A DNA stretch of 64,000 nucleotides from Prostheceraeus crozeri. Taxonomy: Eukaryota > Platyhelminthes > Polycladida > Euryleptidae. Below, in pieces: positions 41,859 to 52,500 of the stretch (position 1 is its first letter; the number at the start of each line of letters is the position of its first letter). Both the position numbers and the translations under genes were made by a program. The stretch spans positions 1 to 64,000 of the forward strand of contig CAJQUW010011088.1 in the NCBI GenBank assembly GCA_907163375.1, written 5' to 3'. Under the pieces are notes generated by a model. That model was not told the DNA's origin and did no database searches. It worked only from the letters and a program-made list of their open reading frames with translations.

Positions 41859-43193
41859 CTAGCCTATCCTAACCATCTTTCCATTTAGAATTTCAATAGA
41901 ATATTCGGCGTTTTCTAGCAATAAACCATAAGCCATCAATGAGGTTGTGGAATTTGTCTTTTCAATATTAATTGTCACATCACAACCATTCTTAATAATA
42001 TCTTCCGATTGTGCACTCAAATCAAAGCATAAAACAGGATATAAATTCTTCCAATCTACAGGAGTTAATTCTGCCTCTACTCCAAATTCTCGACACAAAT
42101 TTCTATAAGCATCATATCCCTCCATAAACTAATTATTGGTGTTATCAAATATCAATGGATCAATAGGATAACGTGTTTGATTTAATGAAATTTGTAAACT
42201 TCGAATTGAATTAATATGGAAAAGACTATTGTTCTTATCAAAACTAGGTGTTTCATTCTTTTGAAAAGTGAGTAAAAAATATCTTAGAGTATTTGATGTT
42301 CTAGTGAAATGCCAGTTAAATCTTTGTTCAGAAAAAGTGACAGAACTCGCAGTACGCTTCATAAAACTTACTGGAATTGGTTTGTTCGTATTTAATCTTT
42401 TCGTAAGAGTTGTTTCAACCTCTAAACTAGGAGTAATATGTTTTACCCACCATTCAAGTCTATCAATTTTTAGGTATGCTTTCTTCCCAGCCTTTCCATG
42501 AAATATTTCTTCATTATTTAAAGTACGATGAACTATGAGTTTGAATTTCAATTGACATGATATTTTAGTCCAATCCAAATAACCGAATAACGGAGACAAT
42601 GACCAATCAACAGTTTGTTTACTTTTATTATTAAAATTACGTCTTTCTTTACATGCATTATTATTTGTTTTATTTAAATGTTTTGCAATTTGTTCTACAT
42701 CTTTTGCAATTCCTGCTGCGTCTGTTCCAGCGTGAGTTAAATCATCTATAATTATACCATCATTATTATCTGGAAACCATCCTTCGATTTCATGCATTTT
42801 AGTATTTTCACCTATTGTAACAAATCGAAGCATCGAATCAATAATACCTGGAGAATCACTTATTGTTTCTATATTTCGTGTTGCAACATCTAAACGCATT
42901 TGTGTAAATAATCTTGGGAAGAAATTGTTTTCTAATGTAATATTATCCGTAGCAGGTAATGGTGTTGTAAAATCAGCATCAGAATAGAGAGAATATTCAC
43001 AGTGTAAAAATGAATCGGGTAAATATAAATAACTTTGTTGATTGTCAACTTCAAAAATTAAATCACCTCCAGTATTCCCTCTTCCTGAAGATCCGGGGTT
43101 CATAGCAACTCTTATATAGTCATTCTTTTTTTGATTGCAACTAACGAACGGGGGATCGTCTAATCTAAATTTACTTTCGATCAGACTTGTCAT
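41859..43193 (-). pseudogene. Major capsid protein, double jelly-roll (MCP/PY), element B
   Basis: About 445 residues. The start at 43,193 (MTSLIESKFRLDD) is chosen by comparison with A. Segments shared with A include RIAMNPGSS/RVAMNPGSS, IYLPDSFLHC/LYLPDSFLHC, LEWWVKHITPSLEVE, RYPIDPL and CFDLSAQSEDI. Corresponds to the Polinton major capsid protein. Nearly whole, with about one break. Confidence 0.85.
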
Positions 43194-43239
43194 TATATTT
43201 TTTATTAGACAAAAACAGTTTGCTGCTTGCATTTTGCTA

Positions 43240-43707
43240 CTAGAACTTTGCTAATCCATTTCCCACGTTAGTGGTTAGGGACTGCATCCCATTTCCTCTC
43301 ATTTCTTCAATTGTTTTTTCATCATGCTTACTTTCCATCTTCGCTAATTGTGCAACTTTGTTTTTTGTTTCCTCTGAGAGCTTTTTGTCTTTTTGCATTT
43401 CTTTAGCATCATTCCTAAGTTTGCGAATAGCTACTAGTTGCTTTAATTCGTTTTGTGACTTAACAGCATTTGATATTGCACTAGCTGTACTACCTATAGC
43501 AGCTGCTCCTTTAGCAGCAGATGAAATCATATCTTTATTATTTTTAATCAAGCTAACGATACTACCAATACCAGAAAAGATGCCAGCTCCTTCTGTTTCA
43601 ACAGTTTCTACACTGTCATAATGGTACACAGGTTTCATAGATGGTTCATGAGCAATTTTATTATTTGAAGCTAAATGTTCAAGATTGTGTTTATAAATTA
43701 TAGGCAT
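43240..43707 (-). CDS. pVI-like minor capsid protein, element B
   Basis: 155 residues, looks whole, with an A-rich start context. Central segment GAGIFSGIGSIVSLIKNNKD followed by AAKGAAAIGSTASAISNAV forms an amphipathic, Gly/Ala-rich region like the membrane-lytic helix of adenoviral protein VI. The C-terminal half is charged and helical. It lies between MCP and the fibre-like gene. Assignment by position and composition only. Confidence 0.5.
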   Translation of the reverse strand: MPIIYKHNLEHLASNNKIAHEPSMKPVYHYDSVETVETEGAGIFSGIGSIVSLIKNNKDMISSAAKGAAAIGSTASAISNAVKSQNELKQLVAIRKLRNDAKEMQKDKKLSEETKNKVAQLAKMESKHDEKTIEEMRGNGMQSLTTNVGNGLAKF

Positions 43708-43768
43708 TTTTTTAGCTTAAATTTGACTTTTGGGAAAAATATTTACGTTTGTGGTTGGCTAAATTCTA

Positions 43769-44605
43769 TTAAGATTTACGTGTGTGTATGGACAACAACT
43801 TCGTGATAACTTTATTAATTTTCCGTTGCACTTTATCTATTACGTCAAGCAGCGTGTGATGTACTTTAATTTCTTTTTCATTTACTTCTAATTTTTTCTC
43901 ACTTTTCTTTACTTCTGTTTTAAGAGCAGTCAATTGAACTTTAATAGCATTCAACTGTTCTTTATTTCCTTTAGAATTTTCCTTTTCTTCATGTTCTAAA
44001 TTCGTTTTAAGGGTCTTCAATTCGCTAACCTTTTGTTTAAGTGATTTAACTTCATTTATCATTCTCTTCATGTGCTTTGCTTGTTGTGTGATTCGGCTAC
44101 TTAATTCATCAACACTTTTTTGGAATGTGGATTGCAGCTGTTGTAAGTGTTGTAATAATTTTCGATTCTTTTCGCTTACTTTTTCTAACTCTTCTTTCAG
44201 TTGTTTATTTTGATTTGTATTCTTTGCAATGGCAGACTCTAAATTTAGTGATGACAGGATTGCAAGTTTTGAATGTTCTGTTATTTTTTTATGAAGTTTT
44301 GATATATCTGCTTCTATATTTCCATGTTTGCTACTTAGGTCTGTTAGCTTTTCTTGCAGTCTTTCATCATTCTGCTTTAGAAGCTTGGTTTCTATTATTA
44401 GTGGAGACAGCAGTGACACAATTCTATCGAACTGTTTATCAACATAGTCTTTATTTGCTAACTCAGTATTTTGTTGTGGAAGAATAGAAAGATGTAGCGG
44501 GCCTGTTAAAACGTCTCCAGTTTTCATGATATAGTTGTCTAGTTCTATTTCTGATTCTTGTTTATTCGGAATGTAAGAACACCCGCCAACATTTGTTAAC
44601 ATCAT
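43769..44605 (-). CDS. Fibre-like coiled-coil protein with phage tail-fibre-type repeat, element B
   Basis: About 278 residues from MMLTNVGGCSYIPN at 44,605, chosen over an in-frame ATG at 44,695 because A starts at the same place. Residues about 28-58: TGDVLTGPLHLSILP ... LANKDYVD, the phage tail-fibre-type repeat. The rest is heptad-rich coiled coil. Conservation between A and B is highest in the N-terminal motif and at the C-terminal KVHHTLLD.IDKVQ..INKVI.KLL, while the coiled coil has drifted in length. Looks whole. Confidence 0.75.
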   Translation of the reverse strand: MMLTNVGGCSYIPNKQESEIELDNYIMKTGDVLTGPLHLSILPQQNTELANKDYVDKQFDRIVSLLSPLIIETKLLKQNDERLQEKLTDLSSKHGNIEADISKLHKKITEHSKLAILSSLNLESAIAKNTNQNKQLKEELEKVSEKNRKLLQHLQQLQSTFQKSVDELSSRITQQAKHMKRMINEVKSLKQKVSELKTLKTNLEHEEKENSKGNKEQLNAIKVQLTALKTEVKKSEKKLEVNEKEIKVHHTLLDVIDKVQRKINKVITKLLSIHTRKS

Positions 44606-44636
44606 TTTTTCTAGATTATTCTTTTCTGCTAAGAAT

Positions 44637-45548
44637 ATGTTATCCAACAAAGACAACAGAACCAAGCTTCTATCCAACAAAGTTGGCGGAACCAAGGTTC
44701 TATGCGAAATCTGTAATTTATCTTTTCATAATAAAGCATTATTAAATAAACATATGAAAGGAGTTCACGCGTCAGTGCGCCCAGTACAAGTACACCCAGT
44801 ACATGAACAGGCAGTACAAGTACGCCCAGTACATAAACAGGCAGTACATGAACAGCCGGTACAAGTACAGCCAGTACAAGTACACTCCCTACATGAACAG
44901 CCGGTGCATGAACAGGCAGTACAGCCGCTACACTCACTACGCCCAGTACATGAACAGGCAGTACAGCCACTACACTCACTACACCCAGTACATGAACAGG
45001 CAGTACAAGTACACCCAGTACATGAACAGCCGGTACATGAACAGGCAGTACAGGCAGTACAACAAGCCCAACAGATACAGGCATTACAACAAGCCCAACA
45101 GATACAGCCAGCACAGGCAGTACAACAAGCCCAACAGATACAACCAGTACAGACAGTACAACAAAAGGTAACACAGGCAAAAAAGAAAAAGACATGTAAT
45201 GACTGTGTGAAAAGTATAACATCGAAGAACTTTGCTCGTCAACTAAGGACATGTCAATTACCATCACCGCTTAAAATAAAAGATAGGCAATGTACGTGTT
45301 GTAGCAAATTTTTCACTAGTCAGGGGTTTAAAAATCATTATAATGCATGTTCTGTTAACACACGAAAGTGCACTAATTGTGAACAAATCAAACTGAAATC
45401 AGAATTTTATGAAAGTAAGTATCAATGTAAAGATTGTTTAAAGATACAAGTAAGATGTGCCAACTGTAATACAGTTTTATTGAAGAAAAGCTACCAACGA
45501 CATTCAGCCACTTGTGTGGGAAAAGTAACTTTGGGTGTGGGAAAGTAA
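44637..45548 (+). CDS. Zinc-finger protein with long Val/His/Glu/Gln/Pro repeat, element B
   Basis: 303 residues, looks whole. An N-terminal C2H2 finger (LCEICNLSFHNKALLNKHMK) is followed by a low-complexity tract (about residues 45-180) built from PVHEQ, PVQVHP and QAVQQAQQIQ units. A C-terminal set of Cys pairs follows (TCNDCVKS; CTCCSKFF...H...C; CTNCEQIK...C.DC; CANCNTVL...H...C). It may bind nucleic acid. Divergent from the fibre-like gene with only about 30 bp between starts. A has no counterpart; B's POLB lacks the N-terminal finger seen in A's. Confidence 0.7.
   Translation: MLSNKDNRTKLLSNKVGGTKVLCEICNLSFHNKALLNKHMKGVHASVRPVQVHPVHEQAVQVRPVHKQAVHEQPVQVQPVQVHSLHEQPVHEQAVQPLHSLRPVHEQAVQPLHSLHPVHEQAVQVHPVHEQPVHEQAVQAVQQAQQIQALQQAQQIQPAQAVQQAQQIQPVQTVQQKVTQAKKKKTCNDCVKSITSKNFARQLRTCQLPSPLKIKDRQCTCCSKFFTSQGFKNHYNACSVNTRKCTNCEQIKLKSEFYESKYQCKDCLKIQVRCANCNTVLLKKSYQRHSATCVGKVTLGVGK
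44775..45175 (+). repeat. Coding tandem repeat of 12- and 15-bp units
   Basis: Imperfect units based on CCAGTACATGAACAGGCAGTA and CAAGCCCAACAGATACAG. The unit contains GTAC palindromes, so both strands are open over 200 codons; the minus-strand frame is a shadow. Confidence 0.85.
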
Positions 45549-45564
45549 CTTTGGGCCTGTAGTA

Positions 45565-45690
45565 GTTTAGAGCCCTCCATACGCCCGGGTGAGTGGATAC
45601 GGCTTCGTTTTGGGCCCCCGACCCCAGCGTCCGTACAGGTCTGGTGCTCCTAGAGAGGCATTTCGTTACTCAAAGGAGTGGAGGGTGCAC
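45565..45690 (+). ncRNA. GC-rich, potentially folded segment before the replication genes of B
   Basis: A GC-rich island in AT-rich surroundings. GCCCTCCA (45,572-45,579) pairs with TGGAGGGT (45,679-45,686). Within it GCCC (45,583-45,586) pairs with GGGC (45,612-45,615), and CTCCT (45,647-45,651) pairs with AGGAG (45,674-45,678). The nested pattern suggests a structured RNA or leader. It ends 30 bp before the next start codon. Identity unknown. Confidence 0.35.
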
Positions 45691-45721
45691 GGTGTCTGAA
45701 GTAATTTTCTCACTTTAAAAA

Positions 45722-47175
45722 ATGGAAAATCCACCGGTAAATGCGTATACTCTTATACCTAATCCACGACCTGTAACCAATCAGTACCATCCATCTGAAG
45801 AAAGATCTTTATTTTCAGAAGAATCAGATCTTGGAAGATTCTTTGGGTTTCTAAAATTTCATTGTGTTAAAATTATTATCATATGTGTTCTTATTTATCT
45901 TACTTATAGATTTGTAAATTGGTTTGGGTTCTTACAAACACCGGAACAAATGAAGGTTGCATTTTATAAAGAACAAACGAAAACTTTTAAAGGAAGGAAA
46001 TTACCTTGTCGTCAACTGAATAAACACAAAGGACGTGCTACACAAGAAAACTTACATTTTATAGTTTATGGAAAGACTGCAAGTGGAAAGACGACATTTC
46101 TTAGTATATCAATGAACATTATCCTGATGAAACAAACGTACATGTGTTTTGCCTACAGGAAGATGAATGGACAGATTTTTCAAACGTATATCAGCCAGAT
46201 GACTTATGTATGTTAGAAGACATGGAAACTTTTGCTGGAACATATGCACAAAAGTCTTTACTAGTATTAGATGATGTAGCTAGTTTAGTGAAACAAAAAG
46301 ACATATCAGAAATATTTACAAAAGGACGTCACCATAATATACAAATAATAGTGTTAGCTCATAAAGCTTGTGATGTAGATAATAAGATACGAGAGAACGT
46401 AGAAAGCTTTTATACAACTACACAAAATAATACTGCGTTCTTTGAAGATATCAAGAAAAATTATAAACTAACTTTACCTTTAGCAAAATATGCACACGTA
46501 AAGTATGGTATAATACGTGTTGATACCATTCTAAATCAAATACAAGTGTATGAAAAAGATATAAATGTTCTATTGGATACTGAACATGACTTATATAACA
46601 ATGCGTCAGATTTTAACATTAGTCCTTATGCAAGAGCTAAGAATTTATCACCACATAACATAGAAGAAATAACTATCTTTCTAGAAAACGAATCACTTGA
46701 GCCCCTAACGATCATACCTGAAACATTTTATTTCTATTTCGATCATTATTTAAATAATGTGTTAGGAATTCAAACACCGAAACAATTAGAGAATAGAGAT
46801 CTTATCAGGACAAGTATTAATGATTTTCGTGATGTACTAAAAAATGTGCAACCTCTAGTCTCTGATGCCAAAAATACATTAAGTGCTATGCGTCCAATAA
46901 TAGATGAAGTAAATAAAATGTGTTTTTGTTTTAAAAAAATGATTAATGAGGTGAGTGAAACTCAGAGGACAAAGACCTATAAAATAGAACACGTACCAGT
47001 TTTAAAAAATTATCGTCATCCTACAAAGCCTCTCACCCCGAAACATGAAGTTAAATTTTATTACCATCGTCAATATATGCAATTCGTGAAAGACTATAAA
47101 ATAAAACACGGTATAAGAAGTTACGCGAAAACAAAAGACTTCCCCCTTTGTCTACGAAGTTTCAGAGTATTTTAA
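45722..47175 (+). pseudogene. Second packaging-type ATPase with membrane anchor, element B
   Basis: The start MENPPVNAY follows TTTAAAAAATGG. About residues 55-75 form a transmembrane helix (CVKIIIICVLIYLTYRFV). Walker A is GKTASGKTT, Walker B LLVLDDVASL, and the sensor-like block KGRHHNIQIIVLAHK matches the arrangement GRHNN....YLTQ of the other ATPase in the same element. This places it among HerA/FtsK/A32-like ATPases but in a different lineage. The C-terminal 200 residues are helical. It sits directly upstream of POLB. Broken about once. Confidence 0.7.
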
Positions 47176-47330
47176 GCATACAATAATTTATGGTGGTTGG
47201 TTAATAAAGAACATTTAACTGTTTATGATTTAGAAACATTAACGCAACTAAATATTCCTGTATACGTGAAAAACATAAATTTTTTATTAAAAAGTAAAAC
47301 ATAAATTTTTTATTAAAAAAACGTAAATAA

Positions 47331-48031
47331 TGGAAAATGTTAAATGACCAGAACATGCGATTGATGAATTCATCAATAAATAAATTGATGAATTTGATGC
47401 ACAAATTAAACGTAGTAAACGTATTAAGAAACAGAAACGTACTAGGCGTAGTATTAGACGTAATATTAAAAAACAGAACCGTAGAACAAAGGAAACATCA
47501 GCCACACCAATTACTGACATATTCTCTGATGATAGACTTGGCGATGATCTATTGAATCTGTTTAATCCGAACGAAAACACGTATAAAAATGAACTTTTTA
47601 CTAATGTAGTAAATGATATACGTGAGCTGTTACGAAATAGGAAAGTTTTAAATTTATTTGGTGTAATAAACAAAGGAGATGGAACCACAATACCAAACTT
47701 TTACGCTACATTTTATAATAAAAATTCATTTGAAACATGGCTTTGTATTCTAGATCACAAATCAGATACTAATGAATGGGTTTCTACAGGTAGTCTCAAA
47801 TACGAAGATTTTGGAATGAAGCTAGTACAAAGATCACATAGATGTGCTGGTATTAACATGAAATATAGAATCAAAGAATACATCGGTCAATATTGCTACA
47901 TTCCTTCTGAAGATTTATGCTTTATAAAATGTTACAACGCCTTACGTGGGTTCAATCAAGAACAAGCTGAAAATATGTTCGAGATGTTTAATGACTTTTC
48001 ATATAAAGAAGTCAGAACAGGAGTAAACTAG
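47331..48031 (+). pseudogene. POLB-upstream coding region, element B
   Basis: Starts ATGGAAAATG and encodes a very basic first part, then GDGTTIPNFYATFYNKNSFE and GQYCYIPSEDLCFIKCYNAL. The latter resembles the '..d..CFi.c...a..' segment near the N-terminus of protein-primed POLBs, so this probably represents the terminal-protein-like or N-terminal region of the POLB that follows. Broken. Confidence 0.5.
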
Positions 48032-48041
48032 AACAGGAGTA

Positions 48042-50821
48042 ATGTCAAACTGCAAATTTTCTCAATTCAATAAATACTTTGCAGAATGTGTTCAGTATTT
48101 CAGCCCTACTAATCGTCATTTAAATCCTAGAGGTATTACAACGCCGCATAATTACGTTTATTACAATTATTCTCACGAAGGTTCATCAATAGGACACTAC
48201 TGTTTAATAGATAAGTTCTACAAAGCAGAAGCTATTAGAGAAATTGAAAATAATTTCAAACCAATATATAAAACTGTTACTGATGAAAATCTAACAACAC
48301 TTCCGTATAAGACCATAACAAAGAAACCAATAGACTATGGTTCAACATATATATGGGATCTCGAAACTTATCCTGATCCTAGTTGTCCAACAGCCCATCC
48401 TATTCCTTATGCTTTAGGTGCTATCAATTTCAATAAATTCATGTGTTGCTTACCGAAGCGGAGATTGTCAGAAGTGGACAAACGTTTATTATGTGACATG
48501 ATGAAACTAAAAAAGAGTCAAGATCCAGCGGAAATTAAAGAACTTAAGAAACAGATAAGTGAATACAATAACTTAACTGAACCAGAACTTAACAAACTTC
48601 AACGTTGTGTGAAAATCTTTATTAGGAAACAAGATGAATGTCCGTTCGGGGGAAACCCAGAGGACGTATGTCCGATACATCAATTTTTCAAAAACCTTGG
48701 ATCTTTTAATCATTCGAAAGTAACTTTAATAGTACATAATTCATCAGGATTCGATGCATATTTTCCACTCAAATCTAATTTTAAATTAACTAAACCACCG
48801 CTTAAAACATCAAGAGGAATACTCACTGCTTCTTTACAAAATCCTTATACAACTGAAAGTGTCAGTAAGTATATCCAACGTTCCTCTAGATCTAAGAAAC
48901 TAGGTGACTCTACAAAACGTAACATAAAACCAAGCAAACCTTTACAAACTATTGTAATGAAATGTAGCTATCAACACGTGAAAACGAGTCTTTCCAAATG
49001 GTGCGAGAATTTTAAAACCCCTACCAATATGTGTAAATTAAATTATGAAATTGGCGAAATTACACATGACAATTATCAAGAAAAAGAACATGAGTGGAAA
49101 CCGTATTTAATTAATAATGTTCTTTCATTAGCATTTTGTATCTACAAGTATAATCAAGTAATGCAAGAATTAATTAGTGAAGATATAACTACTAATTTAA
49201 CATCTTCTGCTTTAACATTTAACGGTTGGATGAAGAACGTACAAGATGACAATACACTTATACACTCACATACTGATTTATGGACTAGAAACTATGTTAG
49301 AAAATCTGTTAAAGGTGGAAGAGTTTCAGCCTATATAAGACATTATGTCTCACCTTTTTGTAACATCTTGCTACCAATATTACAGAGGTATTTACACGGT
49401 ACTACGTGCTCTCCTGGTCATAATAATTTAATAGATTTAGTGAAGCATTATAATCAGTTGCAAGACAAGAATGTTCTTTGTAAAGAAATTGAACATAAAC
49501 TACTCGAACAACGAAATGAATTCTTAATGGCTTTTGATGCAACATCTTTATATCCATCAGCTATGTATGACGAACATTCGGAATATCCTAAAGCTGAATC
49601 AGCTAGAAAATTTAGACAAGATGAAGAACAAGCGGTATTATATCAATTTAACACTCAATCATTTCGTCCTAAAACTGGAATATTCACAGTTGTGTTTCAT
49701 TATCCTAATGAGATGTTTTTTCAACCAGTTCTTGCGAAAGATAAGGTAAAGAATGAAAACAATTGTAAGCAAGAAATAATAAGGTTTAGGAATGGAATGT
49801 GTTATGATGTATTAACTTCTGTAGACATACAAGAAATTGTTAGATGTGGCGGGAAAATATTATCTATTACAGAAGGTATAATCTATGAAGAAAATTATCA
49901 CGTTTCACCATTTTGCAAATACCTTGAAAAGCTCTTCAACTTAAGAAAAAATATAAAATAGAAGGAAACACTGTAGGCGATGAGTTCATCAAATTATTAA
50001 TGAATTCACTATATGGAAAAACCGTACAAAAAGACATAACCACTAAATATCATTTATGGAATGAGAATACATTGAGAAAAAATTTCACTCAAGAAGTAAA
50101 AGATTTTGAAAAAGTAAATGACGAACAATTCTTAGTGAAAGTAGAAATGGAAGATGATGAATTTCCTAAAGCTAATATTACAGACACTGAAAAGACATCA
50201 TTCATGCCATCACATTTAGGTTCTTTTATTCTTGCTCACTCTAGACGAATCATGAACAACTTTATTTTAGAAATTAATGGTTTTAAAGAAAAACACATAC
50301 ATTACACACATACTGATTCCATATACATTTCCAATGAACTCTTCAATAAATTTGATGCTGCTGGATATGTTGGTGGGGAATTATGTCAAGGGAAAAATGA
50401 TTATGGTAATGGCGGAATTATATATGGATTGTTTATTGCTCCCAAAGTAAAATACTGTATCACGGTTGATGAACAAGGGAGACTTAGTGAAAAGAAAACA
50501 TTTAAGGGTTATACAAAGCCTAAAGTAAAAGTAGAAGATTTCATACAGTTATACCATGGCGAAACATTGACAACAATTGTTAATAAACCATGGAAAAGAT
50601 CTTTAGAAACTGGTATTAGTATTCCTGATAAAAATAATAACACTGAAGAAAAAAGATTCACTGGTAAAATAAATATTCTTAAACGTCAAGCACCTGATGC
50701 AAATGGTATTATGCTACCTTATAACGGAGAAGATGTTCAAGACGAAATATTTCAACGAATAAAAAAAGAATGTAATATAATTGAATACACTGATAGTGAA
50801 GACTGGGAAGAGGAATTATGA
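48042..50821 (+). pseudogene. Protein-primed family B DNA polymerase, second lineage, element B
   Basis: Exonuclease motif I YIWDLETYPD, exo II-type VHNSSGFDAYF, polymerase motif A AFDATSLYPSAM, motif B LLMNSLYGKTVQ, and motif C THTDSIYI, in order over about 900 codons. The YxGG-type spacing region is around the RKSVKGGRVSAYIRHYV segment. Motif A is DATSLYPSAM, against DFNSLYSS in A and DQNNLYGSAL in C, so this is a separate lineage. Broken about once or twice. Confidence 0.88.
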
Positions 50822-50854
50822 TACACTAGATGTTCGTTTCAGAGTTTCAGTCGG

Positions 50855-50863
50855 GGCAAAGCC
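50855..50863. repeat. Mini-hairpin GGC-AAA-GCC in the POLB/ATPase gap (element B)
   Basis: Short hairpin with a 3-nt loop, with a second stem CCTTC-GAGTG-GAAGG close by at about 50,890-50,904. Lies between convergent POLB and ATPase genes, so it may help end transcripts or belong to the mini-hairpin family. Confidence 0.45.
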
Positions 50864-50905
50864 AAGAAATCCCCCCTTCCGATAGAGGGTCCTTCGAGTG
50901 GAAGG

Positions 50906-51682
50906 CTAGTCAGAGAACAATTGTTCTATAACTCTATCACGTACTTTTTTATCAATATGGATTGTAATAAATCCATAATCGTTTGACCAAGCAATACTGC
51001 AAGATTGTTTAAAATCATCTTTATCGCTTATACATAAGTCTCTTAACAAATCACTTAGGTTTCTTGGATTGATTTCGAAAAGCATAAAAATATTAGCATT
51101 CTTTCTAATAACGCTGCCATCCAGTGAATACATACTTTGTGTCAAATAAAAGACACTACAGTTATTGTGTCCTCCTCTTGTAAAATAATTTCTCTGAACT
51201 GCCTGATCTCTGTTATTAACGCAATCATCAAACACAACACAATGTTTTTTCGCTTTATTTAGTTTACTAGGATCTTGCATATTACCACTATCATCTATTA
51301 ATTGTATCGATATGTGTTTATTTTTATTGGGTTCTACTAGTTGTTCATTTTTCGCTGCTTCTTCACACCAGGAACTTATTTCTTCTTCATACTCCGATTT
51401 TTCATATTCTTCAAACAGTGAAGCTATAGCTGATTTTGTAAGATTATTTTCAAAACCATATTTCAAAAATTGATAAATAAGTTGTTCTGCTGTTGTTGTA
51501 TAAATGATAAGATTGTTATAATCCAAAATGTTGGGTGTCTTGAGAATTTTAAATAATAGATACGTTTTCCCACAACCTGATCTTCCACAGATAACTGATA
51601 AAACTTTATTTGACAAGTTATGATGATGAATGAATCTCACTTTCTTGTTTAGTGGATATTTTTCAGAACTGCTTTCACTCAT
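50906..51682 (-). CDS. FtsK/A32-type genome-packaging ATPase (ATP), element B
   Basis: 258 residues, looks whole, start MSESSSEKYPL at 51,682 with TTAAAAATG. Walker A CGRSGCGKT, Walker B CVVFDDC, and RGGHNNCSVFYLTQSMYSL with a C-terminal domain ending DRVIEQLFSD. Orthologous to the ATPase of A (11,993-12,759). Expected to drive DNA into capsids. Next to penton with about 20 bp between. Confidence 0.9.
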   Translation of the reverse strand: MSESSSEKYPLNKKVRFIHHHNLSNKVLSVICGRSGCGKTYLLFKILKTPNILDYNNLIIYTTTAEQLIYQFLKYGFENNLTKSAIASLFEEYEKSEYEEEISSWCEEAAKNEQLVEPNKNKHISIQLIDDSGNMQDPSKLNKAKKHCVVFDDCVNNRDQAVQRNYFTRGGHNNCSVFYLTQSMYSLDGSVIRKNANIFMLFEINPRNLSDLLRDLCISDKDDFKQSCSIAWSNDYGFITIHIDKKVRDRVIEQLFSD

Positions 51683-51702
51683 TTTTAAGTCAATATTTTT
51701 AA

Positions 51703-52493
51703 TTACACCTCTCGTAATAATAGATCTATCATAATCTCTTCGTCTCCAAAATTTATTACCTTTCCTTTCTCATCTGTTATTCTAATGTTAATGTTGTTAA
51801 TAGTTTTTCTTGTAATAGGGAAATATATTAATGTTTGTGGAATTACATTTAATCTATAACCAATGGGTACAGTAAAAGCTGGAAAACTGAAGATATTATT
51901 TGTTAGCTTTCCATTAACATAACCACCTTCTATAATATCACACTGAACGTTGATTGAATTTATTTCAGTTATTTTAGGTATATTTTCACTGATATGAAAA
52001 CCTTGCGCATAGAGTTTCTTTTTAAATCCTAATAGTTTCGACAATGATCTATCATGATTAAAATCAACTTGATGATTTTCATCTAAAGTAAGAGAAAATT
52101 TATTTACTGCTGGTTCAACTGCGAAATGTAATTGTTTCTTGTCTTTAAATTGAATGCCTAAATGTCTTTTTATTTCATTGGAAATCGATTCAACTTCATA
52201 AGATCCAGGAAGAAAAGTCAATTCTTTCCAAGTTTTACCTTTATCATTTGAATATTTAAATCGGTCATTTACATCTTTGATAATATTTTGTATAGTGTTA
52301 AATGTTGAAAAACTAGTTAAAGCTACTTCATAATGTTTGTCTTGTTCTAAGTGAATAATAGGGTCTAAATTACAAGTATGCGAGGACGTAGTTGCTATAA
52401 ATTTTAATGACGTACTAAATTTTGATGAGGACTAAATCTCGATTAAATTTTCTAAATGTTTATTAATTTTTTCTAGTTCTGCCGAAGACATTT
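51703..52493 (-). pseudogene. Penton / minor capsid protein, element B
   Basis: The open part (51,703-52,221) includes LPGSYEVESISNEIKRHLG and the C-terminal PIGYRLNVIPQTLIYFP ... INIRITDEKG, nearly identical to A. The 5' part to the A-rich start near 52,493 is recognisable by similarity to A. Broken about once. Confidence 0.8.
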
Positions 52494-52500
52494 TTTAACC

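Noticed and set aside
44629-45267. 212-codon minus-strand frame rich in Val and Leu opposite the zinc-finger repeat gene
   Set aside because: It is the antisense of the GTAC-rich coding repeat; the plus strand has real zinc-finger motifs outside the repeat.
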